From the NCBI GenBank assembly GCA_964390465.1, contig CAYMIJ010000012.1, positions 1-64,000 on the forward strand: 64,000 bases of DNA, written 5' to 3'. The DNA comes from JADZAI01 sp964390465. GTDB taxonomy: Bacteria > Pseudomonadota > Alphaproteobacteria > Micropepsales > Micropepsaceae. Shown in pieces: positions 8,114-15,800 of this stretch (positions within the stretch are counted from its first letter, which is position 1; every line of letters begins with the position of its first letter). Position numbers and translations under genes: made by a program. The notes under the pieces were generated by a model, which worked only from the letters and a program-made list of their open reading frames with translations, was not told where the DNA came from and made no database searches.

Positions 8114-10144
8114 CTAACCCTCAATCCGGGAAAAATCCGCCACCAGATGCGCGGCGCGCTTGATGCGGGCCAGCAGGTTCAGCCGGTTCACGCGGATGCC
8201 AGCGTCCTCGTCATTCACTTTCACCTGCTCGAAAAACGCATCGACGGGCGCGCGCAGGCCCGCCAGCACGCCCATCGCGGCATCGAACGCCTCGCTGGTC
8301 ATCTCGCGCTGAAGCGTCTCTTCCGCGCTGGTGATCGCCGCCCACAGGCCGCGCTCGGCCTCGCTGTTCAGAAGCGCGGCATTCACCGCACCGTCATAGG
8401 CGTGGGCGTCCTTCTTTTCTTCGATCCGCAGGATGTTGGCCGCGCGTTTATACCCGGCCAGAAGTGTTTTGCCGTCGTCAGTCGCGATGAAGCGCTGCAA
8501 GGCCTCCACCCGCCGCACCAGCAGAACGAGATCACCGTCCCATCCGGCGCCGGGCAGTGCCGCGTCGATCAGATCATGCCGCACGCCCTTGTCCCGCAGC
8601 GCGACTTTCATGCGCTCGGCGATGAAATCCAGAACACCGTTCGCACGTGAGGCACCCGAGAACACATCGGCCAGCGCCATGCGCAGCCCGTTCTCCAGCA
8701 CCAGCCGCACGATGCCCAGTGCGGCGCGGCGCAGGGCGAACGGGTCTTTTGATCCCGTCGGCTTTTCGTCGATGGCGAAAAACCCGGTCAGCGTGTCGAT
8801 CTTGTCGGCCAGCGCCACGGCGATGCTGACCGGCGCTGAGGGCACACGGTCTGCCGGGCCTTGCGGGCGATAGTGATCGCCAATGGCATCAGCCACCGGA
8901 TCGCCCAGGCCTTCAGCGCGCGCCAGATGCCCGCCGATCGTGCCCTGCACTTCGGGGAACTCGCCCACCGTGCCGGAAACCAGATCGGCCTTGCACAAAC
9001 GCGCCGCCAGCTGTGCCGCCGCACCATCGGCGCCGATCTTGGCGGCGATCTCGCCCGCCAGACGTTCGATGCGCTGCACGCGGTCCCACTGTGAACCGAG
9101 CCTAGCATGGAAGACGATCTCAGCCAGTTTGGGCAGGCGCGCTTCCAGCGTCGTCCGGCGATCCTGTTCCCAGAAGAAGCGCGCATCGGAAAGCCGTGCG
9201 CGCACCACGCGCTCATTGCCCGCGATGATCGCCGCGCCGCCATCGCCCGCAGCGAGATTGGAAACGATCAGGAACTTTTCTGAAAGTTTCCCCGCCCCAT
9301 CGCTCAGCGCAAAATATTTCTGGTTCTTGCGCATGGTGCTGATCAGCACTTCGGGCGGCACACTTAAGAAAGCCGCATCAAAGGCGGCGGTCAGCACCAC
9401 CGGCCATTCCACCAGCCCCGCGACTTCCTCAAGAAGCTCGTCATCCTCGCGGAAGGTGAGGCCCGCTTTGCGCGCCGCCTCCAGCGCCTGTGTGGTGATT
9501 GCCGCCTTGCGCTCCTCGCGGTCCAGCATCACGAAACGCTGGGCCAGCTGGCGGCGATAATCCTCAAAGCCCGTCACCGCGAAGGCTGCGTTCGCCATCT
9601 GACGGTGCCCGCGCGTCATCGCCCCCGCACTCAGCCCGGCGATTTCCACAGGCACGACCTGCCCGCCCAGCAAAGCGAGGATCGAGCGTAAAGGGCGCAC
9701 CCATTTCAGGCCGCTCGGTTCCCATGTCATCGACTTGGGCCAGGGAAAGCCGCGCACCACCTCAGCCAGCGCCTCGGCGATGATTGCGCTCGCGGCGCGC
9801 CCGGCCTTCTCGATGCGGGCGATGTAGAAATCGCCTTTCGGGTCGGCCTGCACGGCAAGCTGGTCTTTCGTCAGGCCGGTTTTTTTCAGGAACCCCGCCA
9901 GCGCCGCCTCGGGCGCATTGGTGCGCGGGCCTTTCAGTTCTTCGGAAACGGCGGCGGAAGCATCACGCACGCCATCGGCCACCAGTGTCAGGCGGCGCGG
10001 CGTCACGAACACACGCGCCTCGCTCACCGGCAGGCCGCGATCCGTCAGTGCACGGATCATCAGGCGCTGGAAATCCTGCGCCGCCTGCGCCTGCATCCGC
10101 GCCGGGATTTCTTCCTGAAACAGCTCGATGAGAAGTTCGGCCAT
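8114..10144 (-). CDS. glyS: glycine--tRNA ligase, beta subunit
   Basis: Beta subunit (676 aa) of the bacterial alpha2-beta2 glycyl-tRNA synthetase; it recognises and edits or binds tRNA-Gly. It opens MAELLIELFQEEIPARM, the typical GlyS N terminus, and carries the FVTPRRLTL and FDKIDTL-type (VALADKIDTLTGFF) blocks, with an anticodon-binding DALR-like C terminus. It starts 3 nt after the glyQ stop, so the two subunits are co-translated. The length is normal for the family. Confidence 0.96.
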   Translation of the reverse strand: MAELLIELFQEEIPARMQAQAAQDFQRLMIRALTDRGLPVSEARVFVTPRRLTLVADGVRDASAAVSEELKGPRTNAPEAALAGFLKKTGLTKDQLAVQADPKGDFYIARIEKAGRAASAIIAEALAEVVRGFPWPKSMTWEPSGLKWVRPLRSILALLGGQVVPVEIAGLSAGAMTRGHRQMANAAFAVTGFEDYRRQLAQRFVMLDREERKAAITTQALEAARKAGLTFREDDELLEEVAGLVEWPVVLTAAFDAAFLSVPPEVLISTMRKNQKYFALSDGAGKLSEKFLIVSNLAAGDGGAAIIAGNERVVRARLSDARFFWEQDRRTTLEARLPKLAEIVFHARLGSQWDRVQRIERLAGEIAAKIGADGAAAQLAARLCKADLVSGTVGEFPEVQGTIGGHLARAEGLGDPVADAIGDHYRPQGPADRVPSAPVSIAVALADKIDTLTGFFAIDEKPTGSKDPFALRRAALGIVRLVLENGLRMALADVFSGASRANGVLDFIAERMKVALRDKGVRHDLIDAALPGAGWDGDLVLLVRRVEALQRFIATDDGKTLLAGYKRAANILRIEEKKDAHAYDGAVNAALLNSEAERGLWAAITSAEETLQREMTSEAFDAAMGVLAGLRAPVDAFFEQVKVNDEDAGIRVNRLNLLARIKRAAHLVADFSRIEG

Positions 10145-10147
10145 GGC

Positions 10148-11101
10148 TCAGCGCCCACCCGCATTGCGCCGGTCGGTACGGCCCTGCGGACTGTCCATCC
10201 ACGCTTCGGCGCAGGCTTTGGCGAGCGCCCGCACCCGGCCGATATAGGCCTGACGCTCGGCCACCGAAATCACCCCGCGTGCATCCAGCAGGTTGAAGGT
10301 GTGGCTGGCCTTGATCGTCTGTTCATAGGCGGGCAGCACATGACGCCATGCCGGAAAGTTCTCCCCCGCACGGCCCACGGGCGCTGCCAGCAAGGCGCCG
10401 GCCTGTTCTTCGGCTTCCCTGAACTGGCGGAACAGCACGTCGGTGTTGGCGTGTTCGAAGTTGAAGCCCGACTGCTCCACCTCGTTCTGATGATAGACAT
10501 CGCCCCATGTCATATAGTCGGGCGAGTTCTGGTCGGTGGTGTTATAGGCAAGGTCGAAGCCATATTCGACGCCCTGCACATACATGGCCAGCCGTTCGAG
10601 GCCATAGGTGATCTCGCCCGCCACCGGGTTGCAGTCGATGCCGCCGACCTGCTGGAAGTACGTGAACTGCGTCACTTCCATGCCATCGCACCACACTTCC
10701 CAGCCCAGCCCCCAGGCGCCCAGCGTGGGGCTTTCCCAGTCGTCCTCGACAAAGCGGATGTCATGCACGTCGCGGCTGAGGCCAATCGCATCAAGACTGC
10801 CCAGATACAGGTCCAGAATATTGTCGGGCGCCGGCTTCAAAATCACCTGAAACTGATAGTAACGCTGGAAGCGGTTGGGGTTCTCGCCATAGCGCCCGTC
10901 GCCGGGGCGGCGCGAGGGCTGCACGAAGGCGGCCTTCCACGGTTTCGGCCCCAGCGCGCGCAGCGTCGTGGCGGGGTGAAAGGTGCCCGCGCCCATTTCC
11001 ATGTCGTAAGGTTGCAAAATCACACAGCCCTGCTTTGCCCAATAGGCTTGCAGGGTCATGATGAGGCCTTGGTAAGACCGGTCGGGCAACGGGCTGGACA
11101 T
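10148..11101 (-). CDS. glyQ: glycine--tRNA ligase, alpha subunit
   Basis: Catalytic alpha subunit (317 aa) of class II glycyl-tRNA synthetase; it activates glycine and charges tRNA-Gly together with GlyS. Diagnostic blocks are QAYWAKQGCVILQPYDMEMG, GAGTFHPATTLRALG, RPGDGRYGENPNR and QQVGGIDCNPVAGEITYGLE. It follows a 33-bp gap after the 59-aa zinc-ribbon-like gene, so it may be transcribed with that upstream group. The last 20 residues are basic and not conserved in family members I recall. Confidence 0.96.
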   Translation of the reverse strand: MSSPLPDRSYQGLIMTLQAYWAKQGCVILQPYDMEMGAGTFHPATTLRALGPKPWKAAFVQPSRRPGDGRYGENPNRFQRYYQFQVILKPAPDNILDLYLGSLDAIGLSRDVHDIRFVEDDWESPTLGAWGLGWEVWCDGMEVTQFTYFQQVGGIDCNPVAGEITYGLERLAMYVQGVEYGFDLAYNTTDQNSPDYMTWGDVYHQNEVEQSGFNFEHANTDVLFRQFREAEEQAGALLAAPVGRAGENFPAWRHVLPAYEQTIKASHTFNLLDARGVISVAERQAYIGRVRALAKACAEAWMDSPQGRTDRRNAGGR

Positions 11102-11134
11102 GGTGTCAGGCTCTAACCGCCAGCCCGGAAGGGG

Positions 11135-11314
11135 TCAACCGCAGCTATGCGTGCCCGTGGGCGCATGGACGCCGCATCGCGGGCAGCGTTCCAGCGCGGT
11201 GGGCAGGCGGGCGGCGATATCGCGGCGGATCTGGTCCTGCACGGCGCGCTTGCGGCCATTCCACCACAAGGCGGCGGCCCCGACGATCACGGCTGTGATG
11301 ACCAGATATTTCAT
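11135..11314 (-). CDS. small membrane-anchored Cys-rich protein (59 aa), PP0621-like
   Basis: A 59-aa gene I read directly from the sequence: MKYLVITAVIVGAAALWW forms one N-terminal membrane helix, a basic linker NGRKRAVQDQIRRDIAAR follows, and the C terminus has CPRCGVHAPTGTHSC, a possible zinc-binding CxxC...C. The ATG overlaps the stop of the TrmN6-type gene by 4 bp (ATGA, 11311-11314), which strongly supports translation. The architecture matches the short PP0621-type proteins (anchor plus CxxCGxxxP...C). Function unknown. Confidence 0.8.
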   Translation of the reverse strand: MKYLVITAVIVGAAALWWNGRKRAVQDQIRRDIAARLPTALERCPRCGVHAPTGTHSCG

Positions 11315-12051
11315 GACACTCTCAACGCCGCGCCGTTGCGCAGGATCGCCTCGGCCTCAGCGGTGAACTTACCATCCGCCCCGTGCAGCACCAGCCCGGC
11401 TTTCAGTGCGAAGGGCGCACGCGCGTTCAGCCGCCCCGCCACGACCACCCGCCTGGCCGCCTCGCCCGCACGCGGCCACAGGGGAAACACGCACACACCC
11501 CCAAAGCCTTTCAGCGCGGCCAGCATGTCGGGCACGCGGTCAGCGGGGATGATCGCGGTCAGCATGCCCTTCGGCTTCAGAAAGGTCCGCGCGCATTTGC
11601 ACCAGCGCGCCAGCGCTTCGCCGTCGGCGATATGGGCGGCGCGCTTGCCCTCATCGGGCGGGGCGTCATCGCGCCCTTCCACGAAGAAAGGCGGGTTCAT
11701 CATCACATGATCGAACCCCTGCACGCTCAGGCTTGTCGGCGGCTGCTCCACGCTGCCCGCGATGAAGCGCGCGCGCGCGGCCAGTCCGTTGCCCTCGGCA
11801 TTGCGCGCCGCCATCGCCACAAGGTCCGCCTGAATCTCAAGCCCGGTCACATCGGCGTCGGCCACCCGCGCCGCCAGACACAGCGCCGCCACCCCTGCAC
11901 CGCTGCCCAGCTCCAGCACGGCGGCGCCGTCGGGCACGGCGGCGGCCAGCATCACGCTGTCGACGCCCGCCCGGAACCCGCGCGATGGTTGATGAAGCTG
12001 AAGTCGCCCGCCCAGAAAGGCGTCATGTGTTTCGTTGCCGGGCGCGCTCAT
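11311..12051 (-). CDS. tRNA1(Val) A37 N6-methyltransferase family protein
   Basis: 246-aa class I SAM methyltransferase. Motif I VLELGSGAGVAALCLA near residue 45 binds SAM and the N6-adenine motif NPPFF lies near residue 118, in the order of the TrmN6/YfiC family. The early RGFRAGVDSVMLAAAVP is also typical of that family. The likely substrate is A37 of tRNA-Val1; it could be another rRNA or tRNA adenine. It is flanked by ATGA overlaps on both sides (DUF2007 upstream, 59-aa protein downstream). Confidence 0.85.
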   Translation of the reverse strand: MSAPGNETHDAFLGGRLQLHQPSRGFRAGVDSVMLAAAVPDGAAVLELGSGAGVAALCLAARVADADVTGLEIQADLVAMAARNAEGNGLAARARFIAGSVEQPPTSLSVQGFDHVMMNPPFFVEGRDDAPPDEGKRAAHIADGEALARWCKCARTFLKPKGMLTAIIPADRVPDMLAALKGFGGVCVFPLWPRAGEAARRVVVAGRLNARAPFALKAGLVLHGADGKFTAEAEAILRNGAALRVS

Positions 12052-12269
12052 ACGCCCCCTTCGACCGATTTCAGCGCGGCGTCCAGCGCCGCCTTCGCGC
12101 CTGCCGCGTCGTCTCCGGCCACCATCAGACGGCGCGGTATGGCGGCCACCGACCCGTCCAGCGCCGCCATATGGATGTCCATCAGGAACGGCTCATAGCC
12201 CGCATCGCGCAAGGCCGCCTCGGCGAACGACAACAGCACCGGATCATTGGCCCGCAACACTTCGATCAT
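12048..12269 (-). CDS. DUF2007 family small protein
   Basis: 73-aa protein starting MIEVLRANDPVLLSFAEAAL, with the DUF2007 pattern (a ferredoxin-like fold seen in putative signal-transducing proteins): LRDAGYEPFLMD, a hydrophobic core and PRRLMVAGDDAAGAKAAL. No catalytic residue is evident. First gene of a minus-strand unit with the methyltransferase (4-bp overlap), the 59-aa protein and possibly glyQS. This pairing of DUF2007 with a TrmN6-like enzyme is common in Alphaproteobacteria. Confidence 0.82.
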   Translation of the reverse strand: MIEVLRANDPVLLSFAEAALRDAGYEPFLMDIHMAALDGSVAAIPRRLMVAGDDAAGAKAALDAALKSVEGGV

Positions 12270-12290
12270 GACGGCCGTTCCCTCACCCCT

Positions 12291-12360
12291 AAATCCTCAT
12301 GGCCGGGTGCGAAGCCTGCGAGAGCAGGTTCGCAAGAGCAATGACCCGGCCATCCAGCCT
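12291..12360. repeat. palindromic repeat, copy 1, interrupted by GAGA hairpin
   Basis: 12291-12307 (AAATCCTCATGGCCGGG) and 12341-12360 (ATGACCCGGCCATCCAGCCT) are the two halves of the intact repeat at 12502-12539. Between them, 12308-12340 is a different hairpin (GCGAA-CCTGC-gaga-GCAGG-TTCGC with a small bulge) of the family seen at 977-1100 and 8078-8110. The assembly gap begins immediately after. Confidence 0.8.
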
Positions 12361-12460
12361 NNNNNNNNNNNNNNNNNNNNNNNNNNNNNNNNNNNNNNNN
12401 NNNNNNNNNNNNNNNNNNNNNNNNNNNNNNNNNNNNNNNNNNNNNNNNNNNNNNNNNNNN
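12361..12460. other. assembly gap, 100 N
   Basis: Exactly 100 N, the usual placeholder for a gap of unknown size, located between two copies of the same palindromic repeat. The repeat probably broke the assembly. Confidence 0.98.
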
Positions 12461-12501
12461 TTTTCGACTGGCGGCATCGCCTCCCCGCTCTGATCCCTAA
12501 T

Positions 12502-12539
12502 AAATCCTCATGGCCGGGCATGACCCGGCCATCCAGCCT
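12502..12539. repeat. palindromic repeat, copy 2 (intact)
   Basis: TCCTCATGGCCGGG-catga-CCCGGCCATCCAG: an intact stem-loop with GGATGGCCGGG-type arms, the same as the two halves found at 12291-12360. Palindromes of this style are common between genes in Alphaproteobacteria. Confidence 0.8.
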
Positions 12540-12555
12540 AGTTCCCAAACGCGCA

Positions 12556-12587
12556 CTGGATGGCCGCCTCAAGGGCGGCCATGAGGA
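12556..12587. repeat. palindromic repeat, copy 3, inverted with compensatory stem change
   Basis: CTGGATGGCCGCC-tcaa-GGGCGGCCATGAGGA is the reverse orientation of copy 2. The inner stem has changed from CCGGG/CCCGG to GCC/GGC on both arms, so pairing is retained. Adjacent copies in alternating orientation resemble BIME-type clusters. Confidence 0.75.
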
Positions 12588-12734
12588 AGAACTGTTGTGC
12601 CAGACCCTGCAACCTATCACCCCACCCGCCATGCCCGCACAGACATGCCATCCACGCCTTGCTTTCACCCTCCCATTCCCCCCGTAAATCGGCTATCGGG
12701 CGATGGGTAAACTGCCCATACCGGGGAAATCACC

Positions 12735-13751
12735 TTGAGCGCTGCCGCACTCGCCAAACCACCCGCCGCCTCGCGTGATGCGCTGGATCATCTGATTGAT
12801 CTGGTCGCCGCCGATATGGAGGCGGTGAACGCCACCATCACGGCCCGCATGGAAAGCGATGTGCCGATGATCCCGGCGCTGGCGGGCCATCTCATCCAGT
12901 CGGGCGGCAAGCGTCTGCGCCCCATTCTCACACTGGCGGCGGCGGGGCTGTGCGGCGTTCAGGGCACCGATCACATCAAGCTGGCGACGGCGGTGGAGTT
13001 CATCCACACCGCCACGCTGCTGCATGATGACGTGGTCGATAATTCCGATCTGCGCCGGGGCCGCAAGGCCGCTCACATGATCTGGGGCAATCCGGCCAGC
13101 GTGCTGGTGGGCGACTTTCTGTATTCGCGCTCGTTTCAGCTCATGGTCGAAACCGGCTCGGCTGAGATTCTGGGCGTGCTGGCCAATGCTTCGGCGGTGA
13201 TTGCCGAAGGCGAGGTGATGCAGCTGGCCGCGGCCAAGAACCTCGAAACCACCGAAGAAACCTATCTGGCAGTCATCGCGGCCAAGACGGCGGCACTGTT
13301 CGCGGCGGCGGCGGAAGTCGGCGCGATGGCGGCGCACGCTTCGGCGGAACAGGTGCAGGCGCTCGCCAGCTATGGCCGGGCCATCGGCGTCGCCTTTCAG
13401 CTGGTTGACGATGCGCTCGATTATGACGCGGCATCGGCCACCATCGGCAAGAATGCGGGCGATGATTTCCGCGAAGGAAAAATCACGCTGCCGGTCATCC
13501 TCGCTTATGTGCGCGGCGCGGCGGATGAACAGGCTTTCTGGAAGCGGGTCGTTTCCGAAGGCCAGCAGCGGCCCGAGGATTTCGATGCGGCGGTTGAACT
13601 GGTGCGTCTGCGCGAGGCGATTGAAGACACGCTGAAGCGCGCGGCCACCTATGCCGATGCCGCCAAGGCGGCGCTCGCCATTTTCCCTGATGGCCCTTAT
13701 CGGCAGGCGCTTCTGGCGCTCGCCGATTTCTGCGTGCAGCGGGCCTATTGA
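12735..13751 (+). CDS. ispB: polyprenyl (octaprenyl-type) diphosphate synthase
   Basis: 338-aa trans-isoprenyl diphosphate synthase that builds the side chain of ubiquinone by condensing IPP onto an allylic diphosphate. First aspartate-rich motif LLHDDVVD (D98, D99, D102), basic RRGRKAAH after it, second motif QLVDDALDYD (D225-D229), and GKRLRPIL near residue 58 for IPP binding. Start is TTG at 12735 with GGGGAA six bases upstream; no ATG alternative keeps the N terminus. Product chain length (C40 to C50) cannot be told. The VanY gene follows directly. Confidence 0.92.
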   Translation: MSAAALAKPPAASRDALDHLIDLVAADMEAVNATITARMESDVPMIPALAGHLIQSGGKRLRPILTLAAAGLCGVQGTDHIKLATAVEFIHTATLLHDDVVDNSDLRRGRKAAHMIWGNPASVLVGDFLYSRSFQLMVETGSAEILGVLANASAVIAEGEVMQLAAAKNLETTEETYLAVIAAKTAALFAAAAEVGAMAAHASAEQVQALASYGRAIGVAFQLVDDALDYDAASATIGKNAGDDFREGKITLPVILAYVRGAADEQAFWKRVVSEGQQRPEDFDAAVELVRLREAIEDTLKRAATYADAAKAALAIFPDGPYRQALLALADFCVQRAY

Positions 13752-14597
13752 ATGGGGCGCGCGGCGCTGGTGGCGGTGGCCTGTGCCGCGCTGCTGGCCT
13801 CAGCCCTTTCAGCGGCGGCCCTTGGCTGTATCGCCGCGCCCAAGCCCGGCCATCCCTCGCTCACCGCTCTGCCCGACAGTTACTGGCGCGGTCTGGCCGA
13901 ATGGGCAGACCTTGAACCGGCCGAGCGCGACCTGCTCGCCCGCGCCTCCATCGTGCAACGCAACCGCAAGACCATGAATGGCCGCCCCTTCAGCAGCGAA
14001 GTGCCCGGCAATCTGGCGAAGGTGCCCGGCTATCCGGAACGTCTGTTCGTGAAGGACGGCGCTGAAAAACTCTCTGCCCTCATCGACGCGGTTTCAGTGC
14101 ATCTCAAAAACGCGGATCCCGGCGGGCTGCTGAAACTCGGCAACACGTTTCGCGGTTACGACGAACAGCGCGTGGCATGGGCAAAAAATCTGGAACGCTA
14201 TTTCCTTGATGCGAAGGCTGACCTTGCCGTGCATCTGAAGGATGGCCGCTATTCAGACGACGCGGTGTGTGCGCTGGCGGCGACCATCAATGCCCGTTAC
14301 GCCTTTCCGGGCTATTCCAATCATCAGTCGGGCAAGGCCATCGACTTCCACACCCGCCACGGCAAAGACGGGCCGCTGCTCGACGCCGTCACCTCCGATG
14401 CGCCGGTCGGCGATACGGGCAAAAGCGTGAAGCAGCTGTGGTGTGAAAGCCCGATCTTCGTGTGGCTGCATCTGCACGCGCGCGACTACGGCTTTGTGCA
14501 GGCCCCGATTGATGAGCCGTGGCACTGGGAATACGACCCCGCCGCCGCCCGCAATCCGGAGCGGGCGGGGTTCGTCGCGCCCAGCTGCCGGAAATAG
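13752..14597 (+). CDS. VanY-type D-alanyl-D-alanine carboxypeptidase, exported
   Basis: 281-aa M15B zinc peptidase acting on peptidoglycan stem peptides in the periplasm. Residues 1-23 form a signal segment. The active-site block SNHQSGKAIDFH (H191, D198) and the later EPWHWEY (H258) give the zinc ligands and catalytic acid of the family. Two Cys pairs (about 173 and 231) could form a disulfide. The ATG directly follows the stop of the polyprenyl synthase with no spacer, so the two are co-transcribed despite unrelated functions. Confidence 0.88.
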   Translation: MGRAALVAVACAALLASALSAAALGCIAAPKPGHPSLTALPDSYWRGLAEWADLEPAERDLLARASIVQRNRKTMNGRPFSSEVPGNLAKVPGYPERLFVKDGAEKLSALIDAVSVHLKNADPGGLLKLGNTFRGYDEQRVAWAKNLERYFLDAKADLAVHLKDGRYSDDAVCALAATINARYAFPGYSNHQSGKAIDFHTRHGKDGPLLDAVTSDAPVGDTGKSVKQLWCESPIFVWLHLHARDYGFVQAPIDEPWHWEYDPAAARNPERAGFVAPSCRK

Positions 14598-14619
14598 CGG
14601 TCAGGCGTCCTTTGGCCTG

Positions 14620-15066
14620 TTACGGATAGATCATCGAAATGGTTTCGGCGATGCAGGCCGGGCGGTCCTTGCCTTCGATCTCGATGGTCACTTCGTTGAT
14701 CATCTGCAACCCGCCGCCTTTGGGCTCGATCGACAGCAGTTTCTGTTTCGCGCGCACCTTGCTGCCCACCGGCACCATGTTGGTGAAGCGCACCTTGTTC
14801 GAGCCATAGTTGATGCCGCGGCTGACACCTTCGATGCTCAGAATCTGCGAGCCGAGCCAGGGAATCAGCGAAAGGGTCAGATAGCCGTGCGCGATCGTCC
14901 CGCCCAGAAACTGCGTCGCTTTTTCGACATCCACATGAATCCACTGGAAATCACCCGTCGCTTCCGCAAACGTATTCACCCGCTCCTGCGTGATCTCGAC
15001 CCATTCGCTGGCGCCGAGTTCCTCGCCCACATGCTTGGCGATGTCGTTGTAATGAATCTTCTTCAT
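14620..15066 (-). CDS. MaoC-family (R)-specific enoyl-CoA hydratase
   Basis: 148-aa hot-dog-fold hydratase. The hydratase-2 motif is complete: EATGDFQWIHVD (Asp-His dyad) followed by GGTIAHGYLTLSLIPWL. NodN-like proteins of this length hydrate short and medium trans-2-enoyl-CoA. Its ATG overlaps the stop of the ChaC gene by 4 bp, and the acyl-CoA synthetase precedes that, so it is probably the last gene of a minus-strand fatty-acid-linked operon. Confidence 0.88.
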   Translation of the reverse strand: MKKIHYNDIAKHVGEELGASEWVEITQERVNTFAEATGDFQWIHVDVEKATQFLGGTIAHGYLTLSLIPWLGSQILSIEGVSRGINYGSNKVRFTNMVPVGSKVRAKQKLLSIEPKGGGLQMINEVTIEIEGKDRPACIAETISMIYP

Positions 15067-15800
15067 GAAGGTATGCCTTCCTCTCCAGTGAGTTGCGTGA
15101 CAGCCAGGAATAAAGCCTCGATATAGGGATCTGTCACGCCCATACGTTCAAGTTCTGCGTGACAGCGATAAAGATAATCGCGATTGGTGCCCGTCTGCCC
15201 CTGCGCCAGGGCAATACGCGCGGCCTGTTGGTCAGGCGTCAGGTCAGCTTCGCAACGCGGATGTGCGGGGTTGATGACGAATGTGAAGGCGCGCACCGTG
15301 CCGCCATTTGTTTCGGCATCCAGCCATGTCGGCACATAGGCGCCGGACATCATTTCACGCATCCACAGAATGGATGTCTCACTTTCCACATCCGCCGCAA
15401 CAATCCTGTGAACAGCGCCGGTCAAAGCCCCGCCCGGCTGGATGGCCAGCATCAGGCCGGGGCGTTCCGGCGTCGCCCGGCCCAGAGGCAGGGTCAGGCA
15501 GAAATTGCGGCGATACCCCGTCACATGGGCCGCGCGGCTCTCAACCACACGGATCGCCGGGTTCCACATCAGCGAACCATATCCGAACACCCACAGATCA
15601 GCGCCTGCCGGGTGTGCCGCAAGCAGCGCCCTCCGCGAGGCTTCCCGTTGTTCCTCGGTGAGAAAGGTATAGCCGCCCGCTTCCTGCACCCGCTTCATCA
15701 GGGCGGCGAGATTTTCAGGCGTGAAATCTTCGCGCCGCAACAATCCGTTGGCGTCGCGCGTGAAAGCAGGCGACGGCGCCTCAGACGATGCGGCTGTCAC
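15063..15800 (-). CDS. ChaC-family gamma-glutamylcyclotransferase
   Basis: 245-aa protein expected to cleave glutathione into 5-oxoproline and Cys-Gly. The substrate-binding loop LWVFGYGSLMWNP near residue 70 and the catalytic Glu in ILWMREMMSGAYVPTW near residue 145 match the bacterial ChaC type. It overlaps the acyl-CoA synthetase stop by 20 bp and the MaoC start by 4 bp. Its place between two fatty-acid genes is odd for a glutathione enzyme, and the N-terminal 45 residues are not typical of ChaC. Confidence 0.87.
   Translation of the reverse strand: MTAASSEAPSPAFTRDANGLLRREDFTPENLAALMKRVQEAGGYTFLTEEQREASRRALLAAHPAGADLWVFGYGSLMWNPAIRVVESRAAHVTGYRRNFCLTLPLGRATPERPGLMLAIQPGGALTGAVHRIVAADVESETSILWMREMMSGAYVPTWLDAETNGGTVRAFTFVINPAHPRCEADLTPDQQAARIALAQGQTGTNRDYLYRCHAELERMGVTDPYIEALFLAVTQLTGEEGIPS

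Larger units (their letters stand above)
12270..12734. other. gene-free repeat-rich spacer with assembly gap
   Basis: No coding sequence is supported here. The stretch holds three copies of a palindromic GGCC-rich repeat (12291-12360, 12502-12539, 12556-12587), one copy of the GAGA-hairpin repeat inside the first of them, a 100-N gap, and at its right end the ribosome-binding region of the polyprenyl synthase gene. It separates two divergent transcription units, so promoters for both are expected but none stands out. Confidence 0.8.
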
